From the NCBI RefSeq assembly GCF_040702995.1, contig NZ_CP159992.1:2443501-2507500 (forward strand): DNA of 64,000 bases, in the 5' to 3' direction. A program made the translations under genes and the position numbers. A model generated the notes under the pieces. That model did no database searches. It was not told where the DNA came from and worked only from the letters and a program-made list of their open reading frames with translations. This document shows, piece by piece, positions 27,037 to 36,652 of this stretch. The DNA comes from Paenibacillus sp. AN1007 (GTDB taxonomy: Bacteria > Bacillota > Bacilli > Paenibacillales > Paenibacillaceae). How positions within the stretch are numbered: the stretch's first letter is position 1; each line of letters begins with the position of its first letter.

Positions 27037-27996
27037 TTAAGCTTTGCGAAGCATTTGTCTCTCGCTTAGCTGTGAAAGCATATCCTTCGTCATGGCCTTC
27101 AAGTCGTAGCGGGCATGGAATCCCCATTCTGTTTTTGCTGCCGTCGCATCAATGGAATGCGGCCAGCTATCGGCAATCGCCTGTCTCTTCGGGTCAATGT
27201 CATAATCGAGGATAAAGCCGGGAAACTCATCCCGAATTGCTGCAGCGATCGCCTCCGGATCCACGCTCATTGCGGTGACATTAAATGAATTTCGGTGTAT
27301 CAACCGGGATGAATCCGCTTCCATTAAATCAATGATGGCGTTTAGGGCATCCGGCATATACATCATGTCCATGTTTGAGCCTTTGGCGATATACGAGGTA
27401 TACCGGCCAGTCGATACGGCTGCATAATAAATTTCCACCGCGTAATCTGTCGTTCCTCCGCCAGGTGGCGTCATATAAGATATCAAACCCGGAAGTCGCA
27501 ATCCCCTCGTATCCAAGCCGTATTTATGAAAATAGTAATCACAAAGCAGTTCGCCGGACACCTTGTTCACACCGTACATCGTATTGGGCCTCTGGATCGT
27601 ATCCTGCGGGGTATTGTCTTTCGGAGTCGAAGGGCCAAAAGAGCCAATGGAGCTTGGAGTGAAAAATTGACAGCCGAGCTCCCTGGATACTTCAAGTGCA
27701 TTCATCAAACCGCCCATATTCAAGTTCCAGGCAAGCAAGGGTTTCTCCTCCGCGACAGCTGACAGCAGCGCGGCCAAATGAATGACGGTATCTACTTTGT
27801 ACCGCTTGGCGATTTCGAACATCGCCTTAGCATTCGTCACGTCCAGCAGCTCGAATGGTCCGGATTGGGTAATTTCGTGGGATGATGACCTGAGATCCGC
27901 AGCAACGACGTGATCCGCACCATAAATCTCACGTAATTTAACGACTAACTCAGAACCGATTTGGCCTAGTGCTCCGGTCACCAAAATCTTGTTCAT
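27037..27996 (-). CDS. L-threonine 3-dehydrogenase, SDR type
   Basis: A 319-residue extended SDR. Seen: NAD-binding GALGQIG near the N-terminus, a TPSSIGSFGP serine segment, and the catalytic YGVNK. Sequence pattern and neighbour agree with the epimerase-like L-threonine 3-dehydrogenases, which oxidise threonine to 2-amino-3-ketobutyrate, unlike the zinc-dependent E. coli enzyme. ATG 27996 has GGGAGGAA seven bases upstream; the ATG at 28014 has none. It lies 37 bases behind KBL, so the pair makes threonine into glycine and acetyl-CoA. Confidence 0.9.
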   Translation of the reverse strand: MNKILVTGALGQIGSELVVKLREIYGADHVVAADLRSSSHEITQSGPFELLDVTNAKAMFEIAKRYKVDTVIHLAALLSAVAEEKPLLAWNLNMGGLMNALEVSRELGCQFFTPSSIGSFGPSTPKDNTPQDTIQRPNTMYGVNKVSGELLCDYYFHKYGLDTRGLRLPGLISYMTPPGGGTTDYAVEIYYAAVSTGRYTSYIAKGSNMDMMYMPDALNAIIDLMEADSSRLIHRNSFNVTAMSVDPEAIAAAIRDEFPGFILDYDIDPKRQAIADSWPHSIDATAAKTEWGFHARYDLKAMTKDMLSQLSERQMLRKA

Positions 27997-28033
27997 AAGA
28001 CATTCCTCCCGCAATAGACTCCCGCGAATGCAG

Positions 28034-29224
28034 CTAAATCAGCTTCATTTCCTTGCCGACTTTCTCATAAACAGAGATCACCTGGTCCAGCATCTCCTTG
28101 GTATGGGAAGCTGTCGGCATGTTGCGTATTCTTCCCGTTCCTTTTGGAACCGTCGGAAACAGGATGGCCTTGGCATAAACGCCTTCTTCATAGAGTCGTT
28201 TGCTGAACTGTTGGGTGGTTACTTCATCGCCAATGATACAAGGTGTGATCGGCGTTTCGCTTTGGCCTATATCATATCCAAGTCGTTTCAATCCATTTTT
28301 CAAGTCCTTGCCGTTCTCCCACAGCTTCTCGATCAGCTCTTTGTCATTCATCAAAATGTCGACTGAAGCGCTGCAAGAAGCAATTACAGCCGGAGGCAGC
28401 GATGTCGAGAAAAGAAATGGGCGGCTTCTCAGCTTCAACCATTCGATCAGTTGTTTTTTACCCGCGACATAACCGCCGACAACGCCGATCGCCTTGGAAA
28501 GAGTACCAATCTGAAAGTCGATGCGGTCGGACAATCCAAAATGCTTCACGGTTCCTGCACCTGCTCCGAGAACGCCTGAACCATGGGCATCATCCACATA
28601 AGTAATCAGATCGAATTCTTCTGCTATTTTCACGATTTCGGGCAGTTTTGCGATATCACCATCCATCGAGAAAACTCCGTCGGTAATGACCATAATTTTA
28701 CGGTACTGTCCGGATTCCTTGGCCTCTTTCGCCTGCTGTCTTAAATCATTCATATCCGAATGTTTAAAGCGGATCACCTTGGCTCTCGACAGGCGGCAGC
28801 CATCAATAATTGAAGCGTGGTTCAGTTCATCTGATAAGATTGCATCATGCTGATCCATTACCGCGGATATAGCAGCCATATTGCAGTTAAATCCCGATTG
28901 ATACACGATAACGGCTTCCGTTTTTTTGAAAAGGGCTAGTTTTTCTTCAAGCTCAATATGAAGATCCATCGTACCATTAATTGTTCTCACAGCCCCTGCG
29001 CCTGCCCCGTATGTCTGAGCTGCCTTAACTGAAGCATCAATCAGACGGTAATCTGTCGCCAATCCCAAATAGTTATTAGAAGACAAATTGATCAGAGACT
29101 TCCCGTCGATACGAATCACAGGACCATTTGCACCCTGCAGCGTATCGATGTCGTTATACAGATCTTTAGTCTTTAGATCTTCGATGCTCGAACTTAAGAA
29201 TTGGTCTAATGCTTGACTTGACAT
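28034..29224 (-). CDS. kbl: glycine C-acetyltransferase (2-amino-3-ketobutyrate CoA ligase)
   Basis: A 396-residue PLP-dependent alpha-oxoamine synthase. Seen: SSNNYLGLA near the N-terminus, [24 protein letters not shown] for cofactor binding, and the PLP lysine in GTLSKAIG (K244). It cleaves 2-amino-3-ketobutyrate with CoA into glycine and acetyl-CoA. ATG 29224 is preceded by GAGGAGGGAA. First gene of the two-gene operon with the SDR-type threonine dehydrogenase, which supplies its substrate. Confidence 0.93.
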   Translation of the reverse strand: MSSQALDQFLSSSIEDLKTKDLYNDIDTLQGANGPVIRIDGKSLINLSSNNYLGLATDYRLIDASVKAAQTYGAGAGAVRTINGTMDLHIELEEKLALFKKTEAVIVYQSGFNCNMAAISAVMDQHDAILSDELNHASIIDGCRLSRAKVIRFKHSDMNDLRQQAKEAKESGQYRKIMVITDGVFSMDGDIAKLPEIVKIAEEFDLITYVDDAHGSGVLGAGAGTVKHFGLSDRIDFQIGTLSKAIGVVGGYVAGKKQLIEWLKLRSRPFLFSTSLPPAVIASCSASVDILMNDKELIEKLWENGKDLKNGLKRLGYDIGQSETPITPCIIGDEVTTQQFSKRLYEEGVYAKAILFPTVPKGTGRIRNMPTASHTKEMLDQVISVYEKVGKEMKLI

Positions 29225-29681
29225 TCCATTCCCTCCTCGATATACGTATGTCCTCTTACAGGAGACATGATATTCTTCGAAGAAACCTTTTATAAAAGGG
29301 GTTATATTGATTTCAATGTATCACCTTTTTTGTTTTATGTACACATGTGGTGGACAAAAAAATAAAAGATCCGCAAATGCACATAACGATTTGTTACGGG
29401 AATGGGGAAATCAATCGTTACTCCATCTTGTTTACGCTTTGTACAAAATCGAGTTCTGCTAATCGCTATCCAATTTCAGCTTAATGTTAAACTACCAAAC
29501 TTAAACTTTTTCGAATTGCCATTTCAATTTTTTTATTAAATTTCGCAAAATGGAACTAGAAAAGTCATTTACTCTAGTCATGGATATTCGAAAGCGGTTA
29601 AAAGATGTGCCTTTGTTATCTTCAAAATAATACTCTATAATAATTGCCGGATTCCTATCCATTGTTTTACTACTTACACCG

Positions 29682-29840
29682 ATGGCTGCACATGCAGATG
29701 AGGCAGTTCATCTTAACGGTATGTTGGTTGATGGTCGAGTATTTATGCCTTTGAGAGCCGCGGGTGATCAGTTCGGAGCATTAACAACGGAAATTCCTGA
29801 CTGTTTTTTTTCTTATATAGAACAGTTAAAACGACAATGA
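29682..29840 (+). pseudogene. remnant of a copper-amine-oxidase-like stalk domain protein
   Basis: A 52-codon frame reading ...VHLNGMLVDGRVFMPLRAAGDQFGA... The motif V-x2-NG-x3-V-D-x-R-x2-(V/M)PLRA matches the start of the stalk/'copper amine oxidase N-terminal' domain, common in Paenibacillus surface proteins. The preceding codons, in the same frame back to about 29635, look like a signal peptide (FLSIVLLLTP-MAAHA), but a TAA precedes them and no start codon or binding site is visible. The reading frame ends soon after the motif. It is a truncated fragment. Confidence 0.5.
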
Positions 29841-29946
29841 GAGCTATCTATTCGGTTCTTGGTTTCACTTCTACACAGATCCCTTCTAAATAATGCCAAA
29901 TTTCTCCCTGAGACGTTTGACATCCTGAATCGGGAGTAAATTAGGA

Positions 29947-29981
29947 AAGGGACTTTTTCATTTCAAAAGAAAAGCTCCCTT
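29947..29981 (-). terminator. possible terminator of aldo/keto reductase gene
   Basis: AAGGGA-CTTTT and AAAAG-C-TCCCTT pair imperfectly, 27 bases past the stop of the leftward gene. Confidence 0.35.
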
Positions 29982-30007
29982 AGGCAGCCCCATTCTTTTC
30001 TTCATTA

Positions 30008-30979
30008 TTATCGCAGTGGCGCGAAATGACTGATGGAAGACAGAATGTTTTCAGTTTCCATAATTAGATCAGGTGTCAGTTCAAGCTTAACCGCTTTGAT
30101 ATTCTCTTCAATCTGTGCGGGTCTGCTGGAACCAATGATGGCAGAACTTACTACGGGTTGACGTAGAATCCAAGCTAATGCAAATTGAGACAAGGTTACT
30201 CCGAGTTCGTTAGCAATTTCCGCCAGCTGTACAGTACATTGGAGCACATCCTCACGTAAATAACTATTGATGACCCCATTCGTTTGATGGTTCGCAGCCC
30301 GCGTGCCTTCAGGAATTTGCTGCCCCGGTTTGTATTTGCCCGTGAGAACACCTTGTGCTAATGGAGAGAACACGATGATCCCCAGCCCTTCCTGCTCGCA
30401 CTGCTCAATCACACCTTCTCGCTCGATATAACGCTCAAACATATTGTAGATCGGCTGATTGGAAATCAACGGACGCAAATTCAGACGTTTGCTGATCTCG
30501 GATGCTTCTGCAATTTGTGCGGCCGTCCATTCACTGACACCTGCATATAAAATTTTGCCCTGCGCTTGCAGATCATCCAATGCTCGAAGCGTTTCGTCAA
30601 CAGGAGTTTCGGAATCAAAACGATGACACTGATATAAGTCAATGTAATCTGTACCCAATCGTTTCAAGCTCGCCTCACACTGTTCGATAATGTGTTTACG
30701 TGACAACCCGCGATCATTCGGTCCCGATCCTTGCGGGAAAAACAACTTTGTAGCAAGGACATAACTGCTGCGTGAATAAGGCTTCAACGTGTTTCCCATA
30801 ACCTCTTCCGCACCTGGATACGAATTTGATGTATCAAAAAAGTTAATGCCGAGTTCGTATGCTTTACGCATACATGCACGTGCCGCCTCCTCTGAAGTGG
30901 CCGATCCATAGGTCAGCCAGCTTCCCAATCCGATCTCACTAACCTTCAACCCACTTCTACCCAGCCTTCTGTATTTCAA
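30008..30979 (-). CDS. aldo/keto reductase, Kv-beta/YghZ-like
   Basis: A 323-residue NADPH-dependent aldo/keto reductase. Seen: the opening YRRLGRSGLKVSEIGLGSW, FFDTSNSYPGAEEVMG around the catalytic aspartate and tyrosine, ATKLFFP with the catalytic lysine, YIDLYQCHRFD with the histidine, and AIIGSSRPAQIEEN at the C-terminus for NADPH. Substrates of this branch are aldehydes and ketones, such as glyceraldehyde 3-phosphate or methylglyoxal. Start: AAGGAG lies eight bases before TTG 30979; the GTG at 30988 overlaps that site. The gene is divergent from a MerR regulator, and a MerR-style promoter lies between. Confidence 0.9.
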   Translation of the reverse strand: MKYRRLGRSGLKVSEIGLGSWLTYGSATSEEAARACMRKAYELGINFFDTSNSYPGAEEVMGNTLKPYSRSSYVLATKLFFPQGSGPNDRGLSRKHIIEQCEASLKRLGTDYIDLYQCHRFDSETPVDETLRALDDLQAQGKILYAGVSEWTAAQIAEASEISKRLNLRPLISNQPIYNMFERYIEREGVIEQCEQEGLGIIVFSPLAQGVLTGKYKPGQQIPEGTRAANHQTNGVINSYLREDVLQCTVQLAEIANELGVTLSQFALAWILRQPVVSSAIIGSSRPAQIEENIKAVKLELTPDLIMETENILSSISHFAPLR

Positions 30980-31047
30980 CTGAATCACTCCTTATGAGAA
31001 TAGTTGGACTAGAGCCTATAATTGTAAACGCTCTATTGTACTATCTG

Positions 31048-31078
31048 AGGATAGTCGTTAAACTTAGGTTTAAGTCAA
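31048..31078 (-). promoter_or_regulatory. MerR-type promoter of the aldo/keto reductase gene
   Basis: Read leftward: TTGACT (31078-31073), a 19-base spacer, then TATCCT (31053-31048). The spacer overlaps the palindrome TTAAACCTAAGTTTAA (6-4-6). A 19-base spacer with a central dyad is the hallmark of promoters activated by MerR-family proteins, which untwist the overlong spacer. The divergent MerR gene is the likely activator. Confidence 0.7.
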
Positions 31079-31111
31079 GGCCTTTAACCATTTTTTGAAA
31101 GGAAGATTTGC

Positions 31112-31489
31112 TTGGAATTTACGATTAAACAAGCTGCGGAACGCACCCAACTGCCTGCTTCCACATTGCGATTCTATGATCGGGCAGGTCTGATGCCTTT
31201 GTTGAAAAAGACAGAGTACGGTACCCGTAAATATTCGGAGATGGATATAAGTTGGCTGGAATTGGTACGCTGTCTGAGAGACAGTGGTATGCCGCTTGAG
31301 GATATAAAAGCATTCATGCTGCTCTGTCTCGAAGGTTCAATCACTAGTGAACAGAGAAAAGAAATGCTGCAGCAGCATCGTCAAAATATTTTGAAGCAAA
31401 TGGAGATGTTGAACTGCAGCCTGGGGACCATTGATTACAAGCTGGAACATTATAATGAGATAGGCATCTTCCATATCGATACCAAATAA
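31112..31489 (+). CDS. MerR-family transcriptional regulator
   Basis: A 125-residue regulator with the MerR winged helix at the N-terminus (TIKQAAERTQLPASTLRFYDRAGL) and a C-terminal coiled coil (about residues 75-115) for dimerisation. No cysteines in the metal-binding positions, so it belongs to the AdhR-like group that responds to aldehydes or other signals. Start TTG 31112 follows AAAGGAAG. Divergent from the aldo/keto reductase gene. Confidence 0.9.
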   Translation: MEFTIKQAAERTQLPASTLRFYDRAGLMPLLKKTEYGTRKYSEMDISWLELVRCLRDSGMPLEDIKAFMLLCLEGSITSEQRKEMLQQHRQNILKQMEMLNCSLGTIDYKLEHYNEIGIFHIDTK

Positions 31490-31546
31490 TATGTTGTTGT
31501 TTATCATTAAACCCTGTTGAAAATATTTTTATTAGGAGTGACTTGC

Positions 31547-32119
31547 ATGCGACAACCGATCCAAGACGAATCATGGTACTCATACCCCGGAATGGTTGCC
31601 ATAGTGACTGCGCGTCATGAGGGACAGCAAAATATCATGGCTTCAGGATGGCACACATACATCGGCTCATCGCCAGGAATATATGGTATATCTCTTCGCA
31701 AAGAAACTTTTACCTACTCATTAATTGAGCAAAGCGGGGCATTCGGTGTACACTTTTTGCCTGCACATTGCTCCGAAATAATTCAAGCCGTTGGAACATA
31801 CAGCGGAAGAGATTTGGATAAATTCAAGGAATTCAATATTGGGTATGAAGAAGGACTTCAAGTTGATATACCTGTTCTTACGGATGCCTACTTTGCGTAT
31901 GAATGCCGAACGCTCAGCATTACAAGCCTTGGCGACCATGAGTGGATAGCAGGAGAAATTGTACAGCGGTATAGGGATGATCAATGTTTTCTAGAGAATG
32001 GACTTCCCGACTTTTCAAAGCTTGAGATTCCATTATATACAGGACGATCAACCTACAAAATATTAAATCACGAAAGCCCGGAAAAGAACCATCCAATGTA
32101 TCTTACTAGATCGAGGTAG
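31547..32119 (+). CDS. flavin reductase-like FMN-binding split-barrel protein
   Basis: A 190-residue protein of the flavin reductase/FMN-binding family. Seen: YPGMVAIVTARHEG, then MASGWHTYIGSSPGIYGISLRKETFTYSLI, the FMN-phosphate-binding region, and AFGVHFLP. It binds FMN and probably reduces it or serves as an FMN-dependent oxidoreductase. ATG 31547 has TAGGAG eight bases upstream; an upstream ATG at 31517 has no site. 57 bases behind the MerR gene on the same strand, so the two may be co-transcribed. Confidence 0.85.
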   Translation: MRQPIQDESWYSYPGMVAIVTARHEGQQNIMASGWHTYIGSSPGIYGISLRKETFTYSLIEQSGAFGVHFLPAHCSEIIQAVGTYSGRDLDKFKEFNIGYEEGLQVDIPVLTDAYFAYECRTLSITSLGDHEWIAGEIVQRYRDDQCFLENGLPDFSKLEIPLYTGRSTYKILNHESPEKNHPMYLTRSR

Positions 32120-32144
32120 ATCTAACTAGAGCTGGATCGATGTG

Positions 32145-32384
32145 TTATTGTTCAACGTTTGCTTTCTGCAGCTCCCGTGCCAAACTTTCACACAGAACAT
32201 TATAGGCACGCAGCGCAATTTTAAGCTTCATCCGCAAGGATGGTGATTGAATCATCGAAATACGAGACCATTATTCGCAAAATGAATTCTCCATCTCCCT
32301 CAATCCGGTAATAAATCTGATAAATCTTCTCTTCTTTACTGCTGCGCTCTAATATTATCTCAGCATTTACAAAAAGAACCCCCG
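32145..32384 (-). pseudogene. remnant of a small unknown gene
   Basis: Two overlapping leftward frames read like protein. The upstream one ends at 32221 and contains ERSSKEEKIYQIYYRIEGD and ILRIMVSYFDDS; it lacks a start codon. The second (ATG 32255 to stop 32145, 36 residues) includes LKIALRAYNVLCESLAREL. They may be one gene broken by a frameshift and truncated at the 5' end. No family recognised. Confidence 0.3.
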
Positions 32385-32409
32385 TTAATTATCAAATAGA
32401 AATTAACGG
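32382..32409 (-). terminator. ilvD terminator
   Basis: CCGTTAATT and AATTAACGG around a ten-base loop; leftward it is followed by GGGTTCTTTTTG. About 100 bases past the ilvD stop. Confidence 0.6.
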
Positions 32410-32512
32410 AGGTATACAAATTAATCTTTACAAAAGGTATTCTTCATCATTTTCTTGCGGCATTCTTGACTTCTAAAGCAGCTTTGCTGTATATAGCATT
32501 GCTGTTTTTTGT

Positions 32513-34204
32513 TTATTCCATCATATCTGTTACTGCTCCTTTTGAAGCCGAGGAAACTAATTTGGCATATTTACCGAGTACACCGGATTTTACTTTCAGC
32601 GGAGGTTGAACCCACGCTTTCGCTCGAGCCGCTAACTCTTCTTCTGATACTTCAACCTTCATCTCCTGGATGTCACTGTTAATGGTGATGAGATCCCCAT
32701 TTTGGAGCAAAGCGATCGGTCCGCCTACTTGTGCCTCAGGTGATACATGGCCGACTACAAATCCATGCGAGCCACCTGAGAACCTGCCATCTGTGATGAG
32801 AGCAACTTTCCCGCCGAGTCCTTTGCCTACAATGAGTGCTGTTACGGAAAGCATCTCAGGCATACCTGGTCCACCCTTCGGACCACAATAGCGTATGACC
32901 AAGACGTCTCCTTCTTGAATTTCATCATTCATAATCGCTTCTGTCGCTTCATCTTCGCTATCGTACACCTTAGTCGGGCCTGAAAACTGCTGTATCTTCA
33001 TGCCTGACATTTTGGCAACAGCACCTTCAGGAGCGAGGTTACCTCGAAGCACAACCAGGGGTCCATCTGGCTTCAGCGGATTATCGAGTGGTCGTATAAT
33101 CTCTTGGTCATTCGGAAGTGGAGCCGTTTCCGCTAAATTCTCCGCCAACGTTTTACCTGTTACCGTGAGGCAATCCCCATGAAGTAATCCCTCAGCAAGC
33201 AACAGCTTCATTACCCCTGAAACACCGCCAATATCATTCAAATCCTGCATCACATATTGACCACTTGGCTTCAGATCTGCCAGATGAGGAACACGCAGAC
33301 GAATTCGCTCAAAATCATCCAAGGTTAAATCCACTTCTACGGAGTGCGCAATAGCCAGCAGATGGAGAAATGCGTTGGTTGATCCCCCCAGAGCCATAAC
33401 AACGGTGATCGCATTCTCAAATGCTTTCTTTGTCATAATGTCTCTTGGATAGATTTCCTGTTCAAGCAGTGAGATGACCTGTTTACCGGCTGCTTCGCAT
33501 TCCTTTGCTTTATCCGCCGAGATAGCTGATGTCGAAGAAGAACCAGGCAAACACATACCCATTGCTTCTGCAGCAGCGGCCATCGTATTAGCGGTATACA
33601 TGCCTCCGCAAGCGCCTGGACCTGGACAAACACTACATTCGACCTTATGCAGCTGTTCATCTGATATTTTGCCATCTTGATATTGACCAACGGCTTCAAA
33701 AGCGGAAACGATATCCACTTTTTTGCCGTCGAGATTACCTGGTTGAATGGTTCCCCCATATACATAAACGGAGGGAATGTTCATGCGTCCAATAGCCATT
33801 AGACATGCAGGCGTATTCTTGTCACAGCCACCGATCGCAACAACGCCGTCAAAACGCTCAGCTCCGCTCACAATTTCAATCGAATCAGCAATAGCTTCGC
33901 GACTTGGCAGCGAGAACAACATTCCTCCATGCCCCATCGAGATTCCATCTGACACGGTAATTGTATTAAAAATTAGCGGCGCACCACCGTTATCACGTGC
34001 GCCCTGTTTAGCTTGTACCGCTAAATCGTTGATGTGCATATTACACGGTGTTACCTCACTCCACGTGCTCGCTATTCCGATCATTGGTTTTTTGAAATCC
34101 TCATCCTGGAAACCAACCGCACGCAGCATGGCCCTGTTCGGTACCCGGTTAGCGCCTTCACTGATTACCCTGCTTCGAATACGAAGATCTTTTTTATTTT
34201 CCAT
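32513..34204 (-). CDS. ilvD: dihydroxy-acid dehydratase
   Basis: A 563-residue IlvD protein. It dehydrates 2,3-dihydroxy-isovalerate and -methylvalerate to the keto acids, the step before the final transamination of valine and isoleucine synthesis. Seen: [17 protein letters not shown], the cluster cysteines in GCDKNTPAC and [16 protein letters not shown], and the C-terminal [20 protein letters not shown]. Full length for the family. ATG 34204 is preceded by GAGGGGTTAAGG. It follows a GntR regulator by 17 bases and stands apart from other ilv or leu genes. Related enzymes in the same family act on sugar acids, but the sequence pattern is that of IlvD. Confidence 0.93.
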   Translation of the reverse strand: MENKKDLRIRSRVISEGANRVPNRAMLRAVGFQDEDFKKPMIGIASTWSEVTPCNMHINDLAVQAKQGARDNGGAPLIFNTITVSDGISMGHGGMLFSLPSREAIADSIEIVSGAERFDGVVAIGGCDKNTPACLMAIGRMNIPSVYVYGGTIQPGNLDGKKVDIVSAFEAVGQYQDGKISDEQLHKVECSVCPGPGACGGMYTANTMAAAAEAMGMCLPGSSSTSAISADKAKECEAAGKQVISLLEQEIYPRDIMTKKAFENAITVVMALGGSTNAFLHLLAIAHSVEVDLTLDDFERIRLRVPHLADLKPSGQYVMQDLNDIGGVSGVMKLLLAEGLLHGDCLTVTGKTLAENLAETAPLPNDQEIIRPLDNPLKPDGPLVVLRGNLAPEGAVAKMSGMKIQQFSGPTKVYDSEDEATEAIMNDEIQEGDVLVIRYCGPKGGPGMPEMLSVTALIVGKGLGGKVALITDGRFSGGSHGFVVGHVSPEAQVGGPIALLQNGDLITINSDIQEMKVEVSEEELAARAKAWVQPPLKVKSGVLGKYAKLVSSASKGAVTDMME

Positions 34205-34221
34205 GTCCTTAACCCCTCACT

Positions 34222-34887
34222 TCAAAGTATCTCGTACAGTTCCTGCATCGGCCTGATAAAATTTTGTTTCATTAGTTTATGGGCATCGTCGCTATTCTTG
34301 TCTTCAAAAGCTTTAATAATCAAATCATGTTCTTCGACAGAAGCAAGTGTAGCTGTAATAGGTTGTTTTAGAAACACATATTTAAATCGCCTAATGTGAA
34401 TCTGAAGAGATGTGTTAAATGTGGCCACGTAAGAATTATCTGAGAGCTTCACGATATAATTGTGAAATAGCTCATCTACCTCCATGGCCTGATAAACTTG
34501 ACCATTCTTGATCGAACTTGCAAATTCCAAATTGATGGATCTTAATTTCTCGATTTGTTCAGGAACAATAATTTTGGCGGTAATTTCAGCAGCCAAGGCC
34601 TGAAGAGCAGCCATCGTTGAATACATCTTAAAAATATCGTTTTTCTCAATAGTCGTTACCTTTGTTTCTTTTCCTGGATGCATAGACACGAGACCTTGAA
34701 CTTCAAGTAACTGAAATGCCTCCCGAATCGGAGTCCGGCTGACTCCGAGCGATTCAGCCATTTCCGCATCAATTAGCTTTTCACCTGGCTGCAGTGTTCC
34801 ATCAATAATCCACCGTTGAATCTGAGAAAATGCTCGTTCTTTTGCCGACATACGGACGGGTAAAGCAAAATCTTTAGGAATTGGCAT
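34222..34887 (-). CDS. GntR-family regulator (FCD/VanR-type)
   Basis: A 221-residue regulator with an N-terminal GntR winged helix (GEKLIDAEMAESLGVSRTPIREAFQLLEVQGLV) and a C-terminal all-helical FCD ligand domain whose histidines (ELFHNYI, VEEHDLI) usually bind a metal. It probably senses an organic acid. ATG 34887 has GAGGATG nine bases upstream. It is co-oriented with ilvD, 17 bases apart, so they share a transcript. The pairing suggests local control of the dehydratase, unusual for ilvD, which normally depends on CodY or a T-box in leu/ilv operons. Confidence 0.9.
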   Translation of the reverse strand: MPIPKDFALPVRMSAKERAFSQIQRWIIDGTLQPGEKLIDAEMAESLGVSRTPIREAFQLLEVQGLVSMHPGKETKVTTIEKNDIFKMYSTMAALQALAAEITAKIIVPEQIEKLRSINLEFASSIKNGQVYQAMEVDELFHNYIVKLSDNSYVATFNTSLQIHIRRFKYVFLKQPITATLASVEEHDLIIKAFEDKNSDDAHKLMKQNFIRPMQELYEIL

Positions 34888-34917
34888 TGTTTTTCATCCT
34901 CATTACAATTATTCTTG

Positions 34918-34935
34918 TATGCAATATATCGCATA
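34918..34935. promoter_or_regulatory. near-perfect palindrome before the GntR gene
   Basis: TATGCAATATATCGCATA is an 18-base dyad broken only at one symmetric pair. Being 31 bases upstream of the GntR start, it is a candidate autoregulatory operator. Confidence 0.4.
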
Positions 34936-35013
34936 TAGCATGAAGAAGCAATGAGTATTTCGTTTTTTACTCGTCCAATTAAGTTAATCCAGATCACTAC
35001 TTTTTTTTATTGA

Positions 35014-35610
35014 GCTTTTAGACCAAAAAGAAAGAACGAAAATAATATAGTCGATGAAGGCGAACTAGGAAATGAACAGTACATTGGAAAAAGTAATATC
35101 GATGGGTCTTTAACTGGTGATATTGGTGTTCTGGAGCCTGGGACTTATAAATATGTAATAACTGCATTTGATCCGAATACTGAATACATGTCTCCAAAGA
35201 GTACTGAAAATGTATTTGAATTCATTTTAACTAAAGGTCCGGCGCCGACTTTGAAATCCACTCACTACGGGTTCAATGAAAGTGTTAGAGAATTAACACT
35301 GGAGGCTGGATCAATCCCACAACAGATTCGTCTCAATTATCTTCCTGGCGAGCCTTATACCAATGGTACTCTAGAAATAACAGCAGAAGGGATTACATTT
35401 GGTGTAGATAATTATTATCATGATGGCAGAACAGTTTGGAAGCAATTCACTCAAGACATGATATACGATAATGGACACAAAGTTATTATAGATGGGCTTT
35501 TAGGGTCTTATAGCTTGGCCTTCACTTTCTATAATCAAGTTATTTCCCAAGAGGGAACATACAATATCACATTTATAGCAGATGCTGACGGAACAAACAG
35601 GGACAGATAA
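35014..35610 (+). pseudogene. 3' fragment of a surface/Ig-like domain protein
   Basis: A frame open from 35014 to the stop at 35610 with no start codon in the first 170 bases (first ATG at 35188) and no binding site. It reads like extracellular beta-sandwich sequence: GVLEPGTYKYVITAFDPN, ITAEGITFGVDNYYHDG and SQEGTYNITFIADADG. This is the pattern of Ig-like modules near the ends of Firmicute surface proteins. The 5' part appears lost. Family not recognised with confidence. Confidence 0.5.
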
Positions 35611-35718
35611 AGCACCATCTGAACCTCATAGTATTACACTCTTCTCAGCACCAGCGCCACCAGCACCTTAAATAATTATATGCACCACTCTGATTTTAAC
35701 TATAGGGTGGTATTTTAT

Positions 35719-35745
35719 AAAGCCGTTATTTACAATAGCGGCTTT
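35719..35745 (+). terminator. hairpin terminator after surface-protein fragment
   Basis: AAAGCCGTTATT, a TAC loop, then AATAGCGGCTTT (one G-U pair). No long T tract follows, so activity is uncertain. Confidence 0.45.
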
Positions 35746-35904
35746 CCACGGGAACATGTATTTGTCCTTCCATGTCAATGGACACAAAAAAGGACATGCA
35801 GTTTTATGTATGCAGTCCCCTCACATTTAATGACCAATTAATGGTATGCTTATAGTATTCTAGTCTTCATTTGTATTTAATTCTTACGATCAACCAAATT
35901 TTCA

Positions 35905-36108
35905 GTGAGTGCAGCTGTGGAGCCTGTTATTCGAGAACTTAAATCCAGTTTTGAAAGTCTGAATCCTTTCGATATGGAGAAACCTGAATACCTGTCCAAT
36001 TTAACTTCCGATAGACTTCAACTAATCTCTTATCCGAACTTCGCTATTGAATTTGACAGTCCCTTTTACCTATTCAGATTTGAAGAGCCCGAAAGTAACA
36101 GAGTATGA
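35905..36108 (+). CDS. possible short unknown protein, 67 residues
   Basis: A GTG-started frame with sensible composition (VIRELKSSFESLNPFDM, NFAIEFDSPFYLFRFEEPE) but no ribosome binding site. Its end overlaps the convergent immunity pseudogene by 39 bases. It may be the 5' part of a truncated gene. Low confidence. Confidence 0.3.
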   Translation: MSAAVEPVIRELKSSFESLNPFDMEKPEYLSNLTSDRLQLISYPNFAIEFDSPFYLFRFEEPESNRV

Positions 36109-36526
36109 CCAGTAGAGTCTATGCATCAGATCTTTAGCTGTATGTAATGCAGTTAATTCATACGGCTCTAATTGTTCAAGTGATTTCGAAGGATAGGTTG
36201 AACCGAGTAGAGCATGAGTCCCGACGTTTTCCGAAATCTCGACTAATATAATGTTTGGGTAATTCGACATCTGTTTTGGGGATCGCCGCCGAACCTTTCA
36301 ATTTTTGTTTTGCGGTTAATTTTACAGCCGAATGCAGCACTCGGATCACTCGAAATTCGTGAATATTCTGTAAATTAACCTCATTCCAAGCAGAGGTTGA
36401 ATTCTCCAAAAAAATATTAAACATGATAATATAAGTTTTTTTGAGTAATTGAATAACTGTAGAAACGGAGTCTGTCAGAGGTATTACATAAACATCATTT
36501 TCTTTCCAGCTGAACCGATTTAACAA
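36070..36526 (-). pseudogene. Imm26-like immunity protein, frameshifted
   Basis: Two frames join into one protein of about 150 residues. The first begins at TTG 36526 (GAGGG seven bases upstream) with FSWKENDVYVIPLTDS, then IMFNIFLE, FRVIRVLHSAVK and GSAAIPK; the second continues YPNIILVEISENVGTH and LEQLEPYELTALH. This order (W-K-x-G/N-D-V-x2-IPL at the start, IFxI, then a 'G-x2-xIP' turn) resembles immunity protein 26 of polymorphic toxin systems. The shift lies in the run of four A/T at 36274-36277, where removing one base restores reading. Family assignment is from pattern only. Confidence 0.5.
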
Positions 36527-36652
36527 CTGTCTGCCCTCTTTAGAGCATTTTTCAGTTTTAAGTAAAGAACTTTTTCTGCTAATACATATCTTTTAAAAAA
36601 CTGAAAACACCGCTTAGAATTTGTACTGCTTGTGAATTATCTGTTATTTATT

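Larger units (their letters stand above)
29225..30007. other. 783-base gap with one decayed gene fragment
   Basis: No intact gene. It holds the promoter side of kbl, a remnant of a stalk-domain protein (about 29650-29840, listed separately) and a weak hairpin at 29947-29981. Confidence 0.7.
32120..32512. other. gap with decayed leftward coding remnants
   Basis: Holds two overlapping short leftward frames (32145-32384, listed separately) and the ilvD terminator. Nothing else seen. Confidence 0.6.
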
